Positions 56,172 through 64,000 of a stretch of 64,000 bases of DNA are shown one piece after another. The notes below the pieces were generated by a model. That model saw only the letters and a program-made list of their open reading frames with translations. It did no database searches and was not told the DNA's origin. The DNA is from Pelagihabitans pacificus. Its GTDB lineage: Bacteria; Bacteroidota; Bacteroidia; Flavobacteriales; Flavobacteriaceae. Where the stretch lies: the NCBI RefSeq assembly GCF_009371985.2, contig NZ_VIKU02000003.1:62001-126000 (forward strand). The letters are read 5' to 3'. The position numbers were made by a program, and so were the translations under genes. Positions within the stretch are counted from its first letter, which is position 1. Each line of letters begins with the position of its first letter.

Positions 56172-56788
56172 TGGAGTTCTTGGAAATCCCCTTCTACGAT
56201 GACGATTTATTAAAGATGTTGTTTCGCTTTGCCATTAACATATTCTTTTTGACCATCATCATCCGCTATTTGTATTACCCAACCACAGAGCGAAAAGACT
56301 ACCTCTTCACGTATTATCTGATAAGCATCATCGTGTTTTTTATCTGTTTTACGCTAAAAAAATATGAGTTGGATATCGGCATGGCACTAGGGCTCTTCGC
56401 CATTTTTGGTATCATACGGTATCGTACCGATCCCATCGAAATCAAGGAAATGACCTATTTGTTCGTTGTCATTGGGGTTTCGGTCATCAATTCACTGGCG
56501 AACAAGAAGTTGAGCTATGCTGAAATTATCATAGGGAATATGATTGTAGTGGGGGCAATAACCATTCTGGAACGCTTCTGGTTGCTAAAAAATGAGGTAA
56601 GCAAAGAAATTGTCTATGAAAAAATAGAGAACATTCATCCAGACAATTATGAGCTATTGAAAGCCGATTTGGAAAAAAGAACTGGAATCTCCATCAACAG
56701 AATACGGATTGGTGATATCGATTTTCTAAGGGATACTGCACGGCTCACTATCTATTATTACAGTGAAAAGTCCCGTTTAAATAAATGA
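56171..56788 (+). CDS. DUF4956 membrane protein
   Basis: 205 residues with about four or five membrane helices in the first 140 residues and a soluble tail. GIIRYRTDPIEIKEMTYLF is the family's conserved block. It likely forms the membrane channel partner of the VTC enzyme. Starts on the last base of the VTC gene and overlaps the next by 4 bp. Confidence 0.88.
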   Translation: MEFLEIPFYDDDLLKMLFRFAINIFFLTIIIRYLYYPTTERKDYLFTYYLISIIVFFICFTLKKYELDIGMALGLFAIFGIIRYRTDPIEIKEMTYLFVVIGVSVINSLANKKLSYAEIIIGNMIVVGAITILERFWLLKNEVSKEIVYEKIENIHPDNYELLKADLEKRTGISINRIRIGDIDFLRDTARLTIYYYSEKSRLNK

Positions 56789-57468
56789 CCTTCATGAAGT
56801 TCCCTTTTCAACTTGTAGGCTTCGTCCTCGTACTATTATGGACCAGCATCACCATGGCCCAAAACAGGGACTTTCTAACATGGTCTTCCGTCGAATTAGG
56901 TTATGAACCTAGCAAAACTTGGAATTTTGACCTGGAGGGCCAGCTACGGCTCAAAGACGACTCTGCCACCATCGATGAATATTTTGGCCAGTTTCAGGTA
57001 AACAGACGTATAGTGAAGGGATTGAATATTCGGTTTGGGATTCGCTACATCTTTGAAAATGATAATCAGGGTCGTGTTCAAGGATACGAGAATCATCTTA
57101 GGTACCATACCGACTTGCGATATCGGCACAAGATAGACAGATTTACACTTAAATATCGTTTCAGATACCAAAATAAAAACGAACTCGGTGTCGATGACGA
57201 CCCCCGTCAGTTCTTGCGACTGAAGGCTGGTTTTGTTTATAATATAAGGGGCTGGAAGTTGGATCCGGACCTGTCCGGTGAACTTTTCAATCGCCTCGTA
57301 ACCGATGATGGAATAATCGATAAATACCGTATTACCCTGCGAACAAGATACAAGATAAAAAACGCCGGACACATCGGTGCCTTTCTAAGATTTCAGAGCA
57401 GTACCGAAGATGAAGATAGGGAATCAGCATTCATAATAGGTTTACAATACGGTTATACCCTTAAATAA
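56785..57468 (+). CDS. DUF2490 outer-membrane protein
   Basis: 227 residues; signal peptide to MAQ. The body alternates as a small beta-barrel with TWSSVELGYEPSKTWN early and GLQYGYTLK last, typical of DUF2490. Coupled by a 4-bp overlap to the DUF4956 gene, so the VTC-DUF4956-DUF2490 trio is one translationally coupled unit spanning cytoplasm, inner and outer membrane. Confidence 0.86.
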   Translation: MTFMKFPFQLVGFVLVLLWTSITMAQNRDFLTWSSVELGYEPSKTWNFDLEGQLRLKDDSATIDEYFGQFQVNRRIVKGLNIRFGIRYIFENDNQGRVQGYENHLRYHTDLRYRHKIDRFTLKYRFRYQNKNELGVDDDPRQFLRLKAGFVYNIRGWKLDPDLSGELFNRLVTDDGIIDKYRITLRTRYKIKNAGHIGAFLRFQSSTEDEDRESAFIIGLQYGYTLK

Positions 57469-57589
57469 AAATCCTGTAAGGGTCGACTGCCTTCTCCCAC
57501 AATTTGTCCAATTGTTAAAATACCCACCGCCTCACACTAAAAGAGGGGCTATAGGCGTTATTACCCTCTAAACCTTTAATTAGTAAAAC

Positions 57590-58384
57590 ATGAAAAGCTT
57601 CGTTTTTAACGTAAAACAGTTACTGCTATTATCTGCCGTCTCTTTGATGGTCTTTGCTTGTAGCAAGGATGGGGATGATCCGATCAATGACTCCGCCGAG
57701 CTCTCAAAAACAGAGGTCAAAACGGTTTTGGAGGCCGATGAAATTTCAGGGATTACCGACGAGGTTGTCACCGAAATTTTTCAAAACGGTCAATCATCTG
57801 CCAAGTCCGCTAAGACGGTAGACTGCTATGAGGCAACCTATACCGAAACAGGCTTCACGGCTACTTTTATTAATTGCGGGGAAGAAGACGGGAATCTTAA
57901 CGGAACAATCTCCGCAATTTACGAAATGGGGGATGCCGGCACCGTTATAAGCGTCACCTTTACCGATTTCATGGCCGGCGACATTAGCATCAATGGTACG
58001 AGAACCTTCACATTCTCAAATACGGATACCGAAAACATCACTTATAACGTTACCAGTGATATGACCATCATTATGGCCGACGGTTCGGTAATCAAGGAAA
58101 AAGGTGCGAAAACCTTGGGTCTTGTCTTCGGTGAGAATTTTAGTGAGGGTAAGTTTACCCTTGACGGTAACTGGACTATCGAGGCCAACGGAAATACTTA
58201 TTTTGCAAACATTACCACCTTGTTAGAAACTACTTTCGGCTGTGAACATGTGGGCACAGGTGTTTTGGTATTGGCCAAGAACGGACTGGAAGTATCCGTT
58301 GATTTTGGTGATGGTACTTGCGATGATATGGCAACACTTATCTATCCCGATGGAACAGAGGAAGAATTTTCGTTAAAGGACTAA
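57590..58384 (+). CDS. Uncharacterised lipoprotein
   Basis: 264 residues with a lipobox (VFACS). An acidic start and a beta-rich body with paired Cys (CYEATYTETGF, INCGEEDG; CEHVGTG, GTCDDMATLIYPDG). No family recognised. Follows the VTC operon by 120 bp and has its own terminator. Confidence 0.75.
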   Translation: MKSFVFNVKQLLLLSAVSLMVFACSKDGDDPINDSAELSKTEVKTVLEADEISGITDEVVTEIFQNGQSSAKSAKTVDCYEATYTETGFTATFINCGEEDGNLNGTISAIYEMGDAGTVISVTFTDFMAGDISINGTRTFTFSNTDTENITYNVTSDMTIIMADGSVIKEKGAKTLGLVFGENFSEGKFTLDGNWTIEANGNTYFANITTLLETTFGCEHVGTGVLVLAKNGLEVSVDFGDGTCDDMATLIYPDGTEEEFSLKD

Positions 58385-58403
58385 CGAGTATCCAAAAAAA
58401 TAG

Positions 58404-58436
58404 AAGGCCCTATCCTTAATCGGATGGGGTTTTTTG
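58404..58436 (+). terminator. Intrinsic terminator after the lipoprotein gene
   Basis: Stem GGCCCTATCC / GGATGGGGTT with GU pairs, loop TTAATC, and then six T. It overlaps an upstream extension of the next reading frame, which argues for the later start of that gene. Confidence 0.8.
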
Positions 58437-58519
58437 TTATGCAAAAATCATCTTGGGTTGCCACGGGATTTTCGTACTTTAGAAACGTAATACGACAAAT
58501 GCATACAACCCGGGAACTT

Positions 58520-60409
58520 ATGAAGAAATTGTATTTCCTTAACTGCGCATGGCTATTAATTTACCTTACCTCCCCTTATATTTTAAAGGCCCAGGAAGAT
58601 GTTTTTACACAGCTGGAAGAAGTTGCCGTAGTCGATCAGAAGGTTATGATGCCCATGCGCGATGGTATTCGACTTGCCACGGATATTTATAGACCTAAAA
58701 CGAATAAGAAGGTACCGATTATTTTTTCAAGGACTCCTTATAACTTTAATTCCTGGAACGATGGGGAGCGGCGTACCAGAACTGCGGAGACTGCTTTGAA
58801 GATGGTGAAGCACGGCTACGCCTATGTGGTGCAGAATGAACGGGGCAGATATTATTCCGAAGGCGAATGGGACATTCTAGGGACTCCTTTGACCGACGGG
58901 TATGACGCCTTTTCCTGGATGAAAGAGCAGCCTTGGTCTAATGGCAAAATTGGAACTTTGGGTTGTTCTTCGACGGCGGAATGGCAAATGGCCGTTGCCG
59001 CCTTGGACCATCCGGCGCATGCTGCAATGGTGCCACAATCTTTTGGCGCCGGGGTAGGAAGGGTCGGAGACTACTATGAACAAGGCAACTGGTACCGGGG
59101 AGGTGCGGAACAAATGCTGTTCTTTGCCTGGTTGTACGGGGTAGAACACGACAAGTACAAACCTAGGATTCCCCCAGGGGCCTCCCAAGAAGATCTCATT
59201 CGTATCTCAAGGTTCTACGATTTGGCTCCCGAAAACCCAAGGGTAGATATGAAAGAGGCCCTTACCCATCTTCCGATGAAGGATATTCTACAGAATATTC
59301 ATGGCAAAAGGGAGATTTTCGATAAGATGGTCGTTCGAAAGCCCAACGATTCCGCATGGTATGAGGGCGGACTCTATCATGATGATATGGATATCGGGGT
59401 TCCTAGCTTTTGGTTCGGCTCATGGTACGATGTGTCTATTAGTCCGAATATCGCGTTGTTCAACCATGTCCGCAAAAATGCCACGGATGAAGAGGTAAGG
59501 GATAATCAATATTTTGTAATTGCGCCTGTATTGCATTGTTCATATACACGGGCAACGGAGAACACCATCATTGGGGAACGAAGTGTGGGCGACGCACGAT
59601 TGAATTACGAAGAACAAATCTTCGCTTGGTTCGATTGGTGGCTAAAGGGGGAAGAAAACGAATTCAAACAGAAAACGCCTCGAATACAGTACTACACTAT
59701 GGGTAGCAATAAATGGCAATCAGCGGAAGAATGGCCACCCAAGAAAGCCAAAATGACCACGTATTATTTGACCAGTAAGGGCAAAGCCAACAGCTTGTAC
59801 GGCGACGGAGGGTTGGTTACTTCAAAACCAAGCAATAACGGTACGCCCGACGAGTTTGTTTATGACCCAATGAATCCGGTACCTTCCTACGGAGGCAACG
59901 TCTGTTGTACCGGTAATGCGGTTGAAGGTGGTGCTTTTGACCAACAGGTAATGGAAACACGAAACGATATTTTGGTTTATACTACGGAGCCTCTGAAAAA
60001 AGGAGTGGAGCTTAGCGGATTTATCGAATCAAAGCTCTATGTTTCCTCGGATGCCAGGGATACCGATTTTACGATTAAACTTATCGATGTATATCCCGAT
60101 GGGAGCGCTTATAATTTAGATGAAACGATTCAAAGGGTACGCTATCGGGAAGGATATGATAAAGAGGTTTTCATGGAAAAGGGAAAGGTTTACGAAATAA
60201 ACCTCACTCCCATGGCCACCAGTAATTATTTTGAAAAAGGACACCGCATACGAGTTGAAATAAGCAGCAGTAATTTCCCACGATTCGCAAGAAATCTGAA
60301 TACAGGTGGAAACAATTACGACGAGAAAGAGGCGGTGGTGGCCCGCAATAGGGTTCATCACTCAGCGAAATTTCCCTCACAAATAAGGCTACCGCTAATT
60401 GCGGAATAG
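58520..60409 (+). CDS. Exported CocE/NonD family hydrolase (X-Pro dipeptidyl-peptidase type)
   Basis: 629 residues from ATG at 58520, chosen because it gives a signal peptide (to LKAQ) and the longer frame starts inside the preceding terminator. Alpha/beta-hydrolase fold with [14 protein letters not shown], nucleophile Ser in [11 protein letters not shown], and a late His in VLHCSYTRA. The C-terminal jelly-roll domain ([19 protein letters not shown]) is that of S15 peptidases and cocaine esterase. Acts on esters or acyl-peptides in the envelope; substrate unknown. Confidence 0.9.
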   Translation: MKKLYFLNCAWLLIYLTSPYILKAQEDVFTQLEEVAVVDQKVMMPMRDGIRLATDIYRPKTNKKVPIIFSRTPYNFNSWNDGERRTRTAETALKMVKHGYAYVVQNERGRYYSEGEWDILGTPLTDGYDAFSWMKEQPWSNGKIGTLGCSSTAEWQMAVAALDHPAHAAMVPQSFGAGVGRVGDYYEQGNWYRGGAEQMLFFAWLYGVEHDKYKPRIPPGASQEDLIRISRFYDLAPENPRVDMKEALTHLPMKDILQNIHGKREIFDKMVVRKPNDSAWYEGGLYHDDMDIGVPSFWFGSWYDVSISPNIALFNHVRKNATDEEVRDNQYFVIAPVLHCSYTRATENTIIGERSVGDARLNYEEQIFAWFDWWLKGEENEFKQKTPRIQYYTMGSNKWQSAEEWPPKKAKMTTYYLTSKGKANSLYGDGGLVTSKPSNNGTPDEFVYDPMNPVPSYGGNVCCTGNAVEGGAFDQQVMETRNDILVYTTEPLKKGVELSGFIESKLYVSSDARDTDFTIKLIDVYPDGSAYNLDETIQRVRYREGYDKEVFMEKGKVYEINLTPMATSNYFEKGHRIRVEISSSNFPRFARNLNTGGNNYDEKEAVVARNRVHHSAKFPSQIRLPLIAE

Positions 60410-60451
60410 CCTGGTACTATTTTTGATACAAAAAGGTTAAAATGTAGGGCT

Positions 60452-60958
60452 ATGATTAGGCTATTGTTTATGGTATTATTGGGAGTATTGTCTTCAACCC
60501 ATGCACAGACCAAAAGTCAAAAATCGGGCCATCGATTTGCCCAAACCCTACACCTTGTAGAATCGGGAAGCTTTCTGTTCGAGGCCAATACTGTTACGCC
60601 AAGAACGTCCACTAGCTTCAGTCTGGCTAATTTAGATAATTATTTAGCCATTGATGAGGGTCACGTAAAGGCGCGTTTGCCCTATTTTGGGGTCGAACGT
60701 TTTCCGGATTATAACGGTCCCAGATCGATTCAAATCGATGGAGTTTGGCAAAGTCACTCCCTAAAAATCAAGGAGAAGAAAAAACGATTGGTCTTGAAGT
60801 TCGTCGTTAAGGACGAAACTGGCCAACATACGGTCATCATGATGATCAATGGGTCTGGTTGGACGAATGTTGCCGTACGCTCGTTATCGAGACCCAGTAT
60901 CTCTTATTACGGAAAGATAAAACCCCTATCGGAGAAGACCCAGGTATCTGTTGAATAG
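60452..60958 (+). CDS. Exported protein of unknown function
   Basis: 168 residues with a signal peptide (to THAQ). Beta-rich: ESGSFLFEANTVTPRTST, LPYFGVERFPDYNG, LVLKFVVKDETGQ. It resembles the DUF4251 type (SFLFEANTVTPR and similar) but I am not certain. Ends 20 bp before the terminator that closes the opposing microprotein array. Confidence 0.72.
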   Translation: MIRLLFMVLLGVLSSTHAQTKSQKSGHRFAQTLHLVESGSFLFEANTVTPRTSTSFSLANLDNYLAIDEGHVKARLPYFGVERFPDYNGPRSIQIDGVWQSHSLKIKEKKKRLVLKFVVKDETGQHTVIMMINGSGWTNVAVRSLSRPSISYYGKIKPLSEKTQVSVE

Positions 60959-60969
60959 GGATGCCACCC

Positions 60970-61009
60970 AAAAAATAAGGGGAATATCCTACTGAAAGGA
61001 TATTCCCCT
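60970..61009 (-). terminator. Strong terminator of the cationic microprotein array
   Basis: A perfect 12-bp stem AGGGGAATATCC / GGATATTCCCCT, loop of 8 nt. On the minus strand it is followed by TTATTTTTT, a good U-tract, and it lies 24 nt beyond the third peptide stop. On the plus strand no T-tract follows. So it serves minus-strand transcription of the array. Confidence 0.88.
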
Positions 61010-61032
61010 ATGAAATCGGCCTTTGGCCCTTA

Positions 61033-61146
61033 CTAGTGAAGGTAGTGTCTTGATTCGGCCCAACGGATTCTTTTACTTTCCTTAAAATTAGTGAAGTAGG
61101 AGAACCTTCTTGATTCCGTGGGTGATTGATTGATGAACGTTTTCAT
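61033..61146 (-). CDS. Cationic microprotein 3 (37 residues), last of a tandem array
   Basis: 37 codons from ATG at 61146 to TAG. Matches copy 2 at 18 of 37 positions and keeps all array-invariant residues: Met1, Lys2, Ile5, Thr10-Glu11-Ser12, Tyr17-Phe18, Phe21, Ser24-Lys25-Arg26, Trp29-Ala30 and Arg33. The C-terminus diverges (SRHYLH). It is the most changed copy. No signal peptide or Cys. Unknown family. Confidence 0.75.
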   Translation of the reverse strand: MKTFINQSPTESRRFSYFTNFKESKRIRWAESRHYLH

Positions 61147-61187
61147 GACTGTTTCGTTTTTTGATGATGATTGATGGCTACCCGTGA

Positions 61188-61301
61188 TTAGCGGTTAAAG
61201 TTCCTGTGCTGCGCCCATTGTACCCGTTTACTGTTCCCAAAAGAAGAGAAATAGCTGAACGTTTTGGACTCCGTGGCTGTTCTGTTGATTGATGCTTTCA
61301 T
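61188..61301 (-). CDS. Cationic microprotein 2 (37 residues)
   Basis: 37 codons from ATG at 61301 to TAA. Identical to copy 1 at 29 of 37 positions, and the differences are mostly conservative (K/R, S/T, A/V). The C-terminal half SKRVQWAQHRNFNR mirrors copy 1. Net charge is positive. The same length as its neighbours with no indel argues for selection on the peptide. Confidence 0.8.
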   Translation of the reverse strand: MKASINRTATESKTFSYFSSFGNSKRVQWAQHRNFNR

Positions 61302-61344
61302 TTTTTTCGTTTTTTTGATGTTTTTGTTAGATTGATAATCGTGA

Positions 61345-61458
61345 TTAGCGATTAAAGTTCCTGAACTGGGCCCATTGCGCTCTTTTACTGTTGCTAAAGG
61401 AGGAAAAATACTGCCCGGATTTTGATTCTGTTGCTGTTTTTGTGATTGACGCTTTCAT
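61345..61458 (-). CDS. Cationic microprotein 1 (37 residues), first of the array
   Basis: 37 codons from ATG at 61458 to TAA. Begins MKASITKTATES, has an aromatic/serine middle (QYFSSFSNS) and ends KRAQWAQFRNFNR. The in-frame sequence upstream can be read further but lacks a match in the other copies, so this ATG is favoured. The tail contains aromatic-x-x triplets (WAQ, FRN, FNR). Unknown family and function. Confidence 0.8.
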   Translation of the reverse strand: MKASITKTATESKSGQYFSSFSNSKRAQWAQFRNFNR

Positions 61459-61983
61459 CTTTTTAGTTTTTAAGGGTTTCGTTTTTTTTAATATGTTGCT
61501 CGTAACTTCTGTCTGTATTCCAACCAAATCCTATTCTAAAATATATTTTTGGTCGTACTAAATGTGGATGTATAGTTCTCATGGTATTGTTGTTTTTTGA
61601 TTGACTTACAACTAATAGACGACGGAGGATTAATTTTGTTACAGTACTATGCATAAAAAGGTACTATTTATATCAATTTTAACATTCAATAGATACTTCC
61701 TTTTCGCAATAATACATCATATTCATTTGATATTCAACTCATTAAACTGTTTTATGCTGTTAGTAAGAGGGTTGGATGAACTGTAAATATTTTTCATTTA
61801 CGGCTGTGTATTGGCAAAACAAGAACAAAAAATGCGTTCAGTAAGCTCGTTTTGGTTACCCTAATAGGGTAGGGGATTTCATCAAGAATTAGAAAGGGCC
61901 TAAGAAATAGTAACTATATTTACGAAGAAAGTATTTGCAAGGAAGACGCAATAAAAAAACCTAGGAATATATATCACAATTAT
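61459..61983. other. AT-rich intergenic region between the microprotein array and a DMT transporter
   Basis: 525 bp, divergent, and must hold promoters for both sides. No convincing Bacteroidota promoter could be fixed for the array; TACCTTTTT on the minus strand near 61656-61663 is a weak -7 candidate. A 39-codon minus-strand frame at 61463-61582 ends 4 nt before copy 1 but does not resemble the array. Nothing else is seen. Confidence 0.4.
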
Positions 61984-62913
61984 ATGGGCCAACCGCGGAA
62001 TACCCTTCTCATCATCCTTGCATTTTTTGCAATCTACGTGATTTGGGGTTCCACCTACTTGCTCAACAAGATCGCAGTGACCGAACTACCGCCGTTCATG
62101 TTGGCCGGTATGCGCTTTGTAGTCGCCGGAATGTTGATATTTTTATTGTGCAAGGTAATGGGCATCGATATTGGAATTACAAAGAAACAATTTCGCAATA
62201 CGGTCATTGCGGGTTTCTTGTTCCTCACCTTTGGCAATGGTGTAGTCGTATGGGCCCTAAAATATGTGGACAGTGGGTTTGCGGCGCTGGAAATTTCAGC
62301 CCAGCCTTTGGTGGTGCTTTTGTTGATGTGGGTAGTCGATGGAAAGAAAATAAAAACCATGTCGATTATAGGGGTAGTTCTTGGAATCATTGGCATCTAT
62401 CTTTTGGTGGGTCAAAAAGAGGTCGTTTCAAAAGAGGGTTCAATAATAGGTATGCTTATGATATTCGCCTGTATGGTTAGTTGGGGATACGGCAGCCTCT
62501 TTGTGGGAAGGGCCGATTTGCCCATCAACTACTTTGTCAATACAGGATATCAAATGCTTACGGGTGGCATGCTGCTCTTCTGTGCAAGCTTCTTATTTGG
62601 TGAGCAATGGACTTCACCGACTGAATGGAGTACTCCCGTGTTATATTCTATGCTTTTGTTGATTGTTTTCGGAAGTATACTGGCATTTACCTCTTTCAAT
62701 TACCTGCTAAAAGTGGTTTCCCCAGAAAAAGTGGCAACCTCGACCTATGTGAATCCCATAATCGCCTTATTACTGGGCTGGTATTTTTTGAACGAACAGA
62801 TTACTGTGCGGTCGATGATAGCCGCAGCAGTGTTGTTAACCGGAGTCTATTTCATCAATACCACTCGAAAATGGGCTACGCGTGAAAAGTTTGGTGACAA
62901 AACGATTAAGTAG
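61984..62913 (+). CDS. EamA/DMT family transporter
   Basis: 309 residues with ten membrane helices in two EamA repeats (YVIWGSTYLLNKIAVTELPPF; then SWGYGSLFVGRADLP and YLLKVVSPEKVATSTYVNPIIALLLGW, each shown in parts). Exports or imports small metabolites such as amino acids; the substrate is unknown. Divergent from the microprotein array. Confidence 0.92.
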   Translation: MGQPRNTLLIILAFFAIYVIWGSTYLLNKIAVTELPPFMLAGMRFVVAGMLIFLLCKVMGIDIGITKKQFRNTVIAGFLFLTFGNGVVVWALKYVDSGFAALEISAQPLVVLLLMWVVDGKKIKTMSIIGVVLGIIGIYLLVGQKEVVSKEGSIIGMLMIFACMVSWGYGSLFVGRADLPINYFVNTGYQMLTGGMLLFCASFLFGEQWTSPTEWSTPVLYSMLLLIVFGSILAFTSFNYLLKVVSPEKVATSTYVNPIIALLLGWYFLNEQITVRSMIAAAVLLTGVYFINTTRKWATREKFGDKTIK

Positions 62914-62914
62914 A

Positions 62915-63520
62915 TCATTCTTTGTTGAGCTCTTCCAAAAGCCGGTCGTAGTTCCCTATAGTAGTGAATAAACGTCCACCTAGATTAATGATAGGTTGTT
63001 CTATGGAATCCAAGGGTTGGGAGAAAGATCTTTTTAACTGTTCTTTGATAGCGGGATTCTCGCTTAATTTTAAGGCTTTGAATAGATAATTGCTTTGTTC
63101 CAAGGGTTGTAGGAGGCTATCACACCCCACACATCGCTCGGTAATGTACAAAGTAATTGACTTTTTGGGTTTGATTTTAATCCTTTGAAATTCCATTCTC
63201 AAGGCCCTTTTTGAAAGGCTATCGTTCACTTTTAAATCAAACGTGTAACTGGGTTTCTTTCCCCTCATCAAAACAATGGTCTTTAAGCGCACCTTCGAAG
63301 CTCCCGGAACCCTTACATATCTTGGTCTGGCCTTACTCTGGCGAAAGTTGGTTCCTTTGATGGTGAGCATCACGTCATAATCTTTCTCTGTTTCATTGAC
63401 TGCGTAAAACGCCAAGCGATTCGAAATTTCCTGGGTCTCTACTTTAATAGGGCCCTGTTGGGCGCTTATTTTTAAAGTAGCCAATAAAATAAACAGGGTA
63501 ATCCTTTTGATCATCATCAT
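62915..63520 (-). CDS. Exported thioredoxin/glutaredoxin-fold protein with CxxC
   Basis: 201 residues from the ATG at 63520 (three ATGs in a row; 63538 also possible). Signal peptide to ISAQ. A beta-rich first domain (about 22-125) is followed by a short glutaredoxin-like domain: ITLYITERCVGCDSL with the CVGC pair, then PIINLGGRLFTTIGNYDRL, where the Gly-rich strand replaces the usual cis-Pro loop TVP. It may be a periplasmic thiol or metal protein. Function unknown. Confidence 0.75.
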   Translation of the reverse strand: MMMIKRITLFILLATLKISAQQGPIKVETQEISNRLAFYAVNETEKDYDVMLTIKGTNFRQSKARPRYVRVPGASKVRLKTIVLMRGKKPSYTFDLKVNDSLSKRALRMEFQRIKIKPKKSITLYITERCVGCDSLLQPLEQSNYLFKALKLSENPAIKEQLKRSFSQPLDSIEQPIINLGGRLFTTIGNYDRLLEELNKE

Positions 63521-63710
63521 TTTTTCTTGAAAGGGCAAGATAGGTAATTCTCCATTTTTAAGTGTTTAAACCCAATGAAATGCATTCGCGTGACGATAAA
63601 TGGTATTCTCTTTAACATCGTCCAGATTCATAAGGATGAAAAATGATATAATTGTAAAGGTTTAAGAGTATTTTAAGCAAAACCAATCTTACAGGTCTTA
63701 ACTTAGTGGA

Positions 63711-64000
63711 ATGCGATTCATAAAATTGTGCCGATACATGGCATTTTTTTCACTTGTGGGTTTCACATGTAAGGCCCAGTACACCAGTGAAGATTGGAAC
63801 GATAGGGATACTTGGATGCAGGTCCCCAGGTTGATGGCTCTTGCCGAAGTTGGCGAGAATAATAAAGTAGCTGACCTGGGTTGTCATGAAGGCTATTTTA
63901 CTTTCCATCTTTCTGAAAAGGTAGGCGATAAAGGGAAAGTATACGCTGTTGATGTATCGTTATATCGGTTAGACGACTTAAAAGAGCATTTAAAGGAACG
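63711..64000 (+). CDS. Exported SAM-dependent methyltransferase, 5' part only
   Basis: The first 96 residues are in the window. A signal peptide (to CKAQ) precedes DRDTWMQVPRLMALAEV and the SAM-binding motif I VADLGCHEGYFT, then KVYAVDVS. An exported class I methyltransferase is uncommon but occurs in this phylum. The C-terminus is beyond the window. Confidence 0.8.
   Translation, partial: MRFIKLCRYMAFFSLVGFTCKAQYTSEDWNDRDTWMQVPRLMALAEVGENNKVADLGCHEGYFTFHLSEKVGDKGKVYAVDVSLYRLDDLKEHLKE

Larger units (their letters stand above)
61033..61458 (-). repeat. Three-unit tandem duplication carrying the cationic microproteins
   Basis: Starts lie at 61458, 61301 and 61146, a period of 155-157 nt, and each unit is a 114-nt gene plus a 41-43-nt spacer. 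Spacers share a T-rich stretch before each ATG-distal end and a GTGATTAGCGRTTAAAGTTCC-like segment covering the stop codon of the first two units, showing duplication at DNA level. Confidence 0.8.

Noticed and set aside
61463-61582. 39-codon minus-strand frame directly before the cationic array, considered as a fourth member
   Set aside because: Has none of the array-invariant residues and breaks the 155-nt period; more likely leader RNA.

Overview
The window looks like chromosome from a marine member of the Flavobacteriaceae (Bacteroidota). Supporting signs are a ~287-residue RpoD that starts directly at the 1.2 region, a type IX secretion C-terminal domain, many SPII lipoproteins, AT-rich leaders without strong Shine-Dalgarno sites, TTG/GTG starts, DUF families common in this group, and MenB (menaquinone synthesis). 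No tRNA, rRNA, CRISPR array, prophage or intact insertion sequence was seen.

Layout. 1-872: end of a lipoprotein dipeptidase. 1071-11452: one tight operon of hybrid kinase, receiver, HEAT-repeat membrane protein, processive GT2 synthase, LtaS-like phosphotransferase fused to TPRs, and a YaiO-type outer-membrane barrel. It reads as a two-component-controlled system that makes, decorates and exports an envelope glycan. 11662-11902: two tiny homologous acidic peptides ahead of a bidirectional terminator shared with rpoD. 13025-26237: general metabolism and envelope genes (FAD oxidoreductase, GhrA-like, SF2 helicase, GT4, MenB, serine hydrolase, Gfo/Idh, pirin, then a 3D-domain/amidase/M14 peptidase operon). 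26279-28767: minus-strand envelope lipoproteins (OmpA-like, VWA).

28934-49359 is a molybdenum block. It holds an IorAB-type Tat-exported aldehyde/N-heterocycle oxidoreductase, moeA, moaA, an XdhC and a cysteine desulfurase. Then follows coxM-S-L-G-D-E-F, whose CoxL carries the AYRCSFR active-site loop of form I (true) aerobic CO dehydrogenase. mocA follows, which makes the cytosine dinucleotide form of Moco that CODH needs. The CoxF homologue ends in an added YHS metal-binding domain, which fits copper handling for the Mo-Cu site. The window therefore encodes the enzyme and most of the late cofactor assembly for CO oxidation.

49595-60958: amidohydrolase, polysaccharide deacetylase, ECF sigma with a membrane partner, GntR/FCD regulator with a palindromic operator, T9SS cargo, a VTC-DUF4956-DUF2490 trio, a lipoprotein and a CocE-like hydrolase. 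61033-61458 (minus strand): a tandem array of three homologous 37-residue cationic peptides ending in a perfect-stem terminator. The window closes with a DMT transporter, a thioredoxin-fold protein and the start of an exported methyltransferase.

The most unusual items are the two unrelated tandem microprotein families, the glycan operon, and the form I CODH locus with its CoxF-YHS fusion.
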